From NCBI RefSeq assembly GCF_025061645.1, contig NZ_JANYMP010000029.1, forward strand, positions 26,654-70,272: a DNA stretch of 43,619 bases, given 5' to 3'. Positions 39,911-43,619 of the stretch are shown here, piece after piece (position 1 is the stretch's first letter; each line of letters starts with the position of its first letter). The translations under genes and the position numbers were made by a program. Source of the stretch: Umezawaea endophytica. GTDB lineage: Bacteria > Actinomycetota > Actinomycetes > Mycobacteriales > Pseudonocardiaceae. Below the pieces are notes generated by a model that ran no database searches, was not told the origin of the DNA, and worked only from the letters and a program-made list of their open reading frames with translations.

Positions 39911-39916
39911 GGAAGG
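39911..39916 (+). promoter_or_regulatory. Ribosome binding site deciding a TTG start
   Basis: GGAAGG ends six bases before the TTG at 39923. It supports this rare start codon, because the next in-frame ATG falls inside the first membrane helix. Confidence 0.75.
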
Positions 39917-39922
39917 TGTCCT

Positions 39923-41659
39923 TTGCTCAGCCGAATACTGGGAACTTACCTCCGTCCCCACCGCGCCTCGATCGCGTTGCTGATCCTGTTGCAGATGGTG
40001 CAGACGGTCACTTTCCTGCTGCTGCCCACGATGAACGCTCAGCTCATCGACCGAGGCCTGCTCCGCGGGTCCATTGTGGACATCCTGTGGATCGGCGCCG
40101 TGATGGTGGGCGTGGCCGCGGTGCAGGTGGCGGCCAGGATGGGCGCGCAGTACTTCGGCACCGGCGTGGCGACCGCACTGGGGGCCGCGCTGCGGTCCGC
40201 GATCTTCCGCCGGGTGCAGGACTTCTCGGTCCACGAGGTCGAGCGGTTCGGCGCCGCGTCGCTCACCACCCGCACCGTCAACGACGTCCAGCAGATCCAG
40301 TTGGTCACCGTCGACGGTTTCGGCAGCATCGTGTCCGCTCCGATCATGTGCGTGGCCAGCATCGTGCTGGCGTTGCAGCAGGACGTGCCGCTGACCCTCG
40401 TGCTGCTGGTCTTCATCCCGCTGGCCACGATCACGGTCCTGGTCGTGATGGCCAGGATGAGCCCCCTGTACAGCCTGATCCAGCACAGCGTCGACCGGAT
40501 GAACCGGCTGCTGCGCGAGCAGATCACCGGTGTCCGGGTGATCAGGGCGTTCGTCCGCGAGGACCACGAGCGGCGGCGCTTCGGCGACGCGAACGAGGAG
40601 CTGTTCCAGCTCACCATGCGCGCCCGGCGACAGGCGGCGATGATGTTCCCGATCGTGTGGTTGCTGGGCAACGTGTTCACCGTCGTCGTCGTGTGGGTCG
40701 GCGGCAGCCGGATCGGCTCCGGCGACCTCACGATCGGCGCGCTGAGCGCCTTCACCGGCTACGTGATCCTGATCCTGACCTCCATGCTGATCGCGATGTA
40801 CGTGTTCCTGACCGTGCCGCGCGCGCAGGTGGCGGCACGCCGCGTCTGCGAGGTCCTCGACACCCCCGCTTCGCCGTCCGTGGACGGGGCCGGGGACGGG
40901 GGCACCGGCGCCCTCCCCGGTCACGTCGACCTGCGCGGCGCCGGGTTCCGCTACCCAGGCGCGGAAGAGCCGTCCCTGCGGGACATCACCCTCTCGGTGC
41001 GGCCGGGCGAGACGCTGGCGCTCATCGGCAGCACCGGGAGCGGCAAGACCACGCTGCTCAACCTGGTGCTGCGGCTGTACGAGACGACCACCGGGTCGGT
41101 CCTCGTCAACGGGACCGACGTGCGGGAGGTGGACCGCGACGCGCTGTCGGCGACCGTGGGCCTGGTGTCGCAGAAGCCCTACTTGTTCGCGGGGACCATC
41201 GCCACGAACCTGCGCTACGGCAGGCCGGAGGCCACCGACGACGAGCTGTGGCACGCGCTCGACGTCGCGCAGGTCCGGGACTTCGTGGCCGGGCTGCCCG
41301 ACGGGCTCGACTCGGCGGTCGTGCAGGGCGGCGGCAACTTCTCGGGCGGACAGCGACAGCGGCTGTCCATCGCGCGGACCCTCGTGCGGCGCCCGGACGT
41401 CTACCTGTTCGACGACTGCTTCTCCGGCCTGGACTACGCCACGGAGGCCGCGTTGCGCGCGGCCCTCGCGCCGGACATCGCCGGGGCGACCGTCATCGTG
41501 GTCGCCCAGCGGATCAGCACCATCCGGGACGCGGACCGCATCGCCGTCCTGGACGAAGGCCGGGTCGTGGGACTCGGCACGCACGACGAACTGATCGCGG
41601 GCAACGACGTCTACCGCGCCATCGCCCAGTCCCAGCTCACCGCCCAGGAGGCGTTGTGA
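39923..41659 (+). CDS. ABC exporter half-transporter with degenerate ATP site (TMD-NBD)
   Basis: This 578-aa membrane protein fuses six predicted transmembrane helices (roughly 17-40, 52-75, 134-180 as a pair, 240-260 and 274-298) to an ATP-binding domain. Walker A is GSTGSGKTT (369-377, Lys375) and the signature is FSGGQ (473-477). Walker B carries Asp498 where the catalytic Glu is normally found (LFDD), and the H-loop His is replaced by Gln529 (VAQR). These two changes mark the degenerate half of heterodimeric exporters such as LmrC, BmrC or TM287. Its partner is the next gene, overlapping by four bases. Sitting beside a macrolide-type PKS, it probably exports the product and may give self-resistance, as with NysH/NysG-type pairs of polyene clusters. 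The start is TTG. Confidence 0.93.
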   Translation: MLSRILGTYLRPHRASIALLILLQMVQTVTFLLLPTMNAQLIDRGLLRGSIVDILWIGAVMVGVAAVQVAARMGAQYFGTGVATALGAALRSAIFRRVQDFSVHEVERFGAASLTTRTVNDVQQIQLVTVDGFGSIVSAPIMCVASIVLALQQDVPLTLVLLVFIPLATITVLVVMARMSPLYSLIQHSVDRMNRLLREQITGVRVIRAFVREDHERRRFGDANEELFQLTMRARRQAAMMFPIVWLLGNVFTVVVVWVGGSRIGSGDLTIGALSAFTGYVILILTSMLIAMYVFLTVPRAQVAARRVCEVLDTPASPSVDGAGDGGTGALPGHVDLRGAGFRYPGAEEPSLRDITLSVRPGETLALIGSTGSGKTTLLNLVLRLYETTTGSVLVNGTDVREVDRDALSATVGLVSQKPYLFAGTIATNLRYGRPEATDDELWHALDVAQVRDFVAGLPDGLDSAVVQGGGNFSGGQRQRLSIARTLVRRPDVYLFDDCFSGLDYATEAALRAALAPDIAGATVIVVAQRISTIRDADRIAVLDEGRVVGLGTHDELIAGNDVYRAIAQSQLTAQEAL

Positions 41660-43602
41660 CCACCCCGGCAGCGGCAGCGGAGCCCGAGACCGGCGGCGAG
41701 AGCCCCGCGGACAAGCCGCAGGACACCCGCCGCACGGTGCGCAGGCTCGTCGCCCTGCTGGGGCCCTACCGGCTGCCGACCATCGCCGCGATGGGGTGCT
41801 GCGTCATCGGTGTCGCCGCGAACACGATCGGACCGCTGCTGCTCGGCAAGGCGACCGACCTGATCTTCGCCGGGTTCGCGGGCGCGAACCTGCCCGCGGG
41901 CCTGACCAAGGCGGAGGCCATCGACCGGCTGCGCGCGGAGGGCAACACCACCCTCGCCGAGGTGTACGGCACCGTCGACCTGGTGCCCGGCAGCGGTGTC
42001 GCCTTCGGTCGGGTGGCCGTGCTGCTGGCCATCGCGCTGGCGCTCTACCTGGTCGCGTCCTCGTTCATGTACCTCCAGGAGCGGATCGCCGCGAAGGTGG
42101 TGCAGAAGGTGGCGTTCGACGTGCGGGAGCGGGTGGAGGCCAAGCTGCCGAGGCTCCCGCTGAGCTACTTCGACCGCCGTCCGGTCGGAGAGCTGCTCAG
42201 CCGGGTCACCAACGACGTCGACAACCTCCAGACCGTCATGCAGCAGACCTTCAGCAAGCTCGCGTCGGTCGTGCTCGCCCTGCTGACCGTGCTGGTGATG
42301 ATGCTGGTGATCTCGCCGCTGCTCACCGTCCTGATGCTGTTGAGCATCCCGCTGTCGGGGTACATCGTCGCCCGCGTCAGCAAGCGCACCAAGCCGCACT
42401 TCGTCGAGCTGTGGGCGGACACCGGCGCGCTCAACTCCCACGTGGAGCAGATGTACACCGGGCACGCCCTGGTCCGGGTGTTCGGGCAGCGCGAGACCGC
42501 GCTGCGCGAGTTCGACGAGTGCAACGACGCGATGCGCGGGTCCGGACGGCGGGCGCACTTCTTCGCCGAGGCCATCGAGCCCGCGCTGCTGTTCGTGGCC
42601 AACCTCAACTACGTCATGGTCGCCGTCGTCGGGGCGCTGCGGGTGGCGAGCGGGGCGCTGTCGCTCGGCAGCGTGCAGGCGTTCATGTTGTACACCACCC
42701 AGTTCAACAACCAGGCGGGCGAGATCGGCGGCGTGATCGGCAAGCTCCAGTCCGGCTTCGCCTCGGCCGAACGGGTTTTCGAACTGCTCGACGCGGAGGA
42801 GCAGCGGCCGGACCCGCCGGACGCCGACCGCGCGGAGCACGTGCGGGGCAGCGTCGAGTTCGACCGCGTGAGCTTCCGCTACACCGCCGACCGCCCGCTG
42901 ATCGAGGACCTCTCGCTGACCGTGCGGCCCGGCCAGGTGGTCGCGATCGTCGGCCCCACCGGGGCGGGCAAGACCACGCTGGGCAACCTGCTGATGCGCT
43001 TCCACGAGGTGGACGGCGGCCGGATCCTGTTGGACGGCCGGGACATCGCGACGATGACCCGGCAGGACGTGCGGTCCAGGACCGGGCTCGTGCTCCAGGA
43101 CACCTGGCTGTTCGAGGGGACCATCGCCGACAACATCGCCTACGGACTGCCCGGCGCCACGCGGGAGCAGGTCGTCGCCGCCGCGCGGGCCGTGCGGGTC
43201 GACCACTTCGTCCGCACGATGCCCGACGGCTACGACACCGTGTTCACCGAGACGGCCGCGGTCAGCGCGGGCGAGAAGCAGCTCGTCACGGTGGCGCGGG
43301 CGTTCCTGGCCGACCCGGCGATCCTGATCCTCGACGAGGCCACCAGTTCCGTGGACACCCGCAGCGAGGTGCTCATCCAGAAGGCGATGACGTCGTTGCG
43401 CGCGGGCCGCACCTGCTTCGTGATCGCGCACCGGCTCTCCACGATCCAGGACGCGGACGTGATCCTCGTGATGGAGGACGGGAAGATCGTCGAACGCGGC
43501 GCGCACGGGGAGTTGTTGCGCGCCAAGGGTGCCTACGCGCGTCTGTTCGCCGCGCAGTTCGCGCGCACCGCCGAGGACGAAGAGGAGCGGCCCGACCGGT
43601 GA
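41656..43602 (+). CDS. ABC exporter half-transporter with consensus ATPase (TMD-NBD), partner subunit
   Basis: This 648-aa protein has a polar N-terminal tail of about 35 residues, six predicted transmembrane helices and an ATP-binding domain. Walker A is GPTGAGKTT (433-441, Lys439). Walker B has Asp560 and catalytic Glu561 (ILDEATS), and the H-loop keeps His592. Its signature motif is off-consensus, SAGEK at 537-541. In a heterodimer this gives one competent site (this Walker A/B with the FSGGQ of the upstream subunit) and one degenerate site, the known arrangement of asymmetric exporters. The GTG start overlaps the upstream stop (GTGA), with AGGAGG five bases before it, so the subunits are translationally coupled and likely made in equal amounts. 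Product export is inferred from context. Confidence 0.93.
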   Translation: MTTPAAAAEPETGGESPADKPQDTRRTVRRLVALLGPYRLPTIAAMGCCVIGVAANTIGPLLLGKATDLIFAGFAGANLPAGLTKAEAIDRLRAEGNTTLAEVYGTVDLVPGSGVAFGRVAVLLAIALALYLVASSFMYLQERIAAKVVQKVAFDVRERVEAKLPRLPLSYFDRRPVGELLSRVTNDVDNLQTVMQQTFSKLASVVLALLTVLVMMLVISPLLTVLMLLSIPLSGYIVARVSKRTKPHFVELWADTGALNSHVEQMYTGHALVRVFGQRETALREFDECNDAMRGSGRRAHFFAEAIEPALLFVANLNYVMVAVVGALRVASGALSLGSVQAFMLYTTQFNNQAGEIGGVIGKLQSGFASAERVFELLDAEEQRPDPPDADRAEHVRGSVEFDRVSFRYTADRPLIEDLSLTVRPGQVVAIVGPTGAGKTTLGNLLMRFHEVDGGRILLDGRDIATMTRQDVRSRTGLVLQDTWLFEGTIADNIAYGLPGATREQVVAAARAVRVDHFVRTMPDGYDTVFTETAAVSAGEKQLVTVARAFLADPAILILDEATSSVDTRSEVLIQKAMTSLRAGRTCFVIAHRLSTIQDADVILVMEDGKIVERGAHGELLRAKGAYARLFAAQFARTAEDEEERPDR

Positions 43603-43619
43603 GGCCGGTCGGGCCGCTC
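43585..43619 (+). terminator. Perfect 15-bp hairpin spanning the exporter stop codon
   Basis: Arms 43585-43599 and 43605-43619 are exact reverse complements with a five-base loop that contains the TGA stop (43600-43602). The last five codons of the gene form the left arm. The window ends at the last base of the right arm, so a U-tract or a longer stem cannot be seen. It probably ends the exporter operon. Confidence 0.75.

Larger units (their letters stand above)
39715..39922. promoter_or_regulatory. Divergent intergenic region between PKS operon and exporter operon
   Basis: These 208 bases must carry the promoters for both transcription units. The dominant element is the inverted repeat at 39812-39876. 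Between its arms is a 10-bp direct repeat (39834-39843 and 39845-39854), spaced about one helical turn apart. A TTGACT lies at 39889-39894 on the plus strand, but I see no good -10 box at the right distance. No small ORF with support was seen. Confidence 0.7.

Overview
The window is a 43.6-kb piece of a type I modular polyketide synthase (PKS) cluster. The very high GC content, C/G-ending codons, GTG and TTG starts and the domain style all point to an actinomycete. Nothing in the sequence fixes the genus. No tRNA, rRNA, CRISPR array, transposase or regulatory gene was found.

Layout: three PKS genes occupy the minus strand from 39714 down to 44 and are read right to left. Gene A (11527-39714, 9395 aa) holds six complete extension modules. 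Gene B (6119-11515, 1798 aa) holds module 7. Gene C (44-6079, 2011 aa) holds module 8 and the chain-releasing thioesterase. A and B overlap by up to one base or lie 11 bp apart, depending on the start chosen for B; B and C are 39 bp apart, so the three form one operon. Diverging from gene A across a 208-bp intergenic region are two overlapping plus-strand genes (39923-41659 and 41656-43602). They encode the two halves of a heterodimeric ABC exporter, followed by a strong hairpin terminator at the window edge.

How they work together: A, B and C form an eight-module assembly line (module numbers are local to this window). Matching docking ends support the order A to B to C. Gene A starts with a docking helix and an ordinary Cys-type KS and has no loading module, so at least one upstream PKS subunit must lie outside the window. 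Domain reading gives: M1 malonyl, DH+KR (alkene); M2 malonyl, KR (OH); M3 methylmalonyl, A2-type KR (OH, methyl branch); M4 malonyl, B-type KR (OH); M5 malonyl, dead KR (ketone); M6 malonyl, B-type KR (OH); M7 and M8 malonyl, DH+KR (two alkenes); then TE. Numbered from the carboxyl, this predicts a 2,4-dienoate with 7-OH, 9-keto, 11-OH, 12-methyl, 13-OH, 15-OH and a 16-ene, plus whatever the missing upstream modules add. The likely product is a large macrolactone in which the 9-ketone could close a hemiketal. I could not match it to a named compound.

The most striking non-coding signal is a perfect 20-bp inverted repeat in the divergent promoter region. Each arm carries a sequence close to the operator of PimM-type PAS-LuxR regulators of polyene macrolide clusters, with one copy facing each transcription unit. 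Other notable points are a near-identical KS tract shared by modules 6 and 7 with foreign-looking codon use, a similar codon-use island over AT8, and a transporter pair with one degenerate ATP site.
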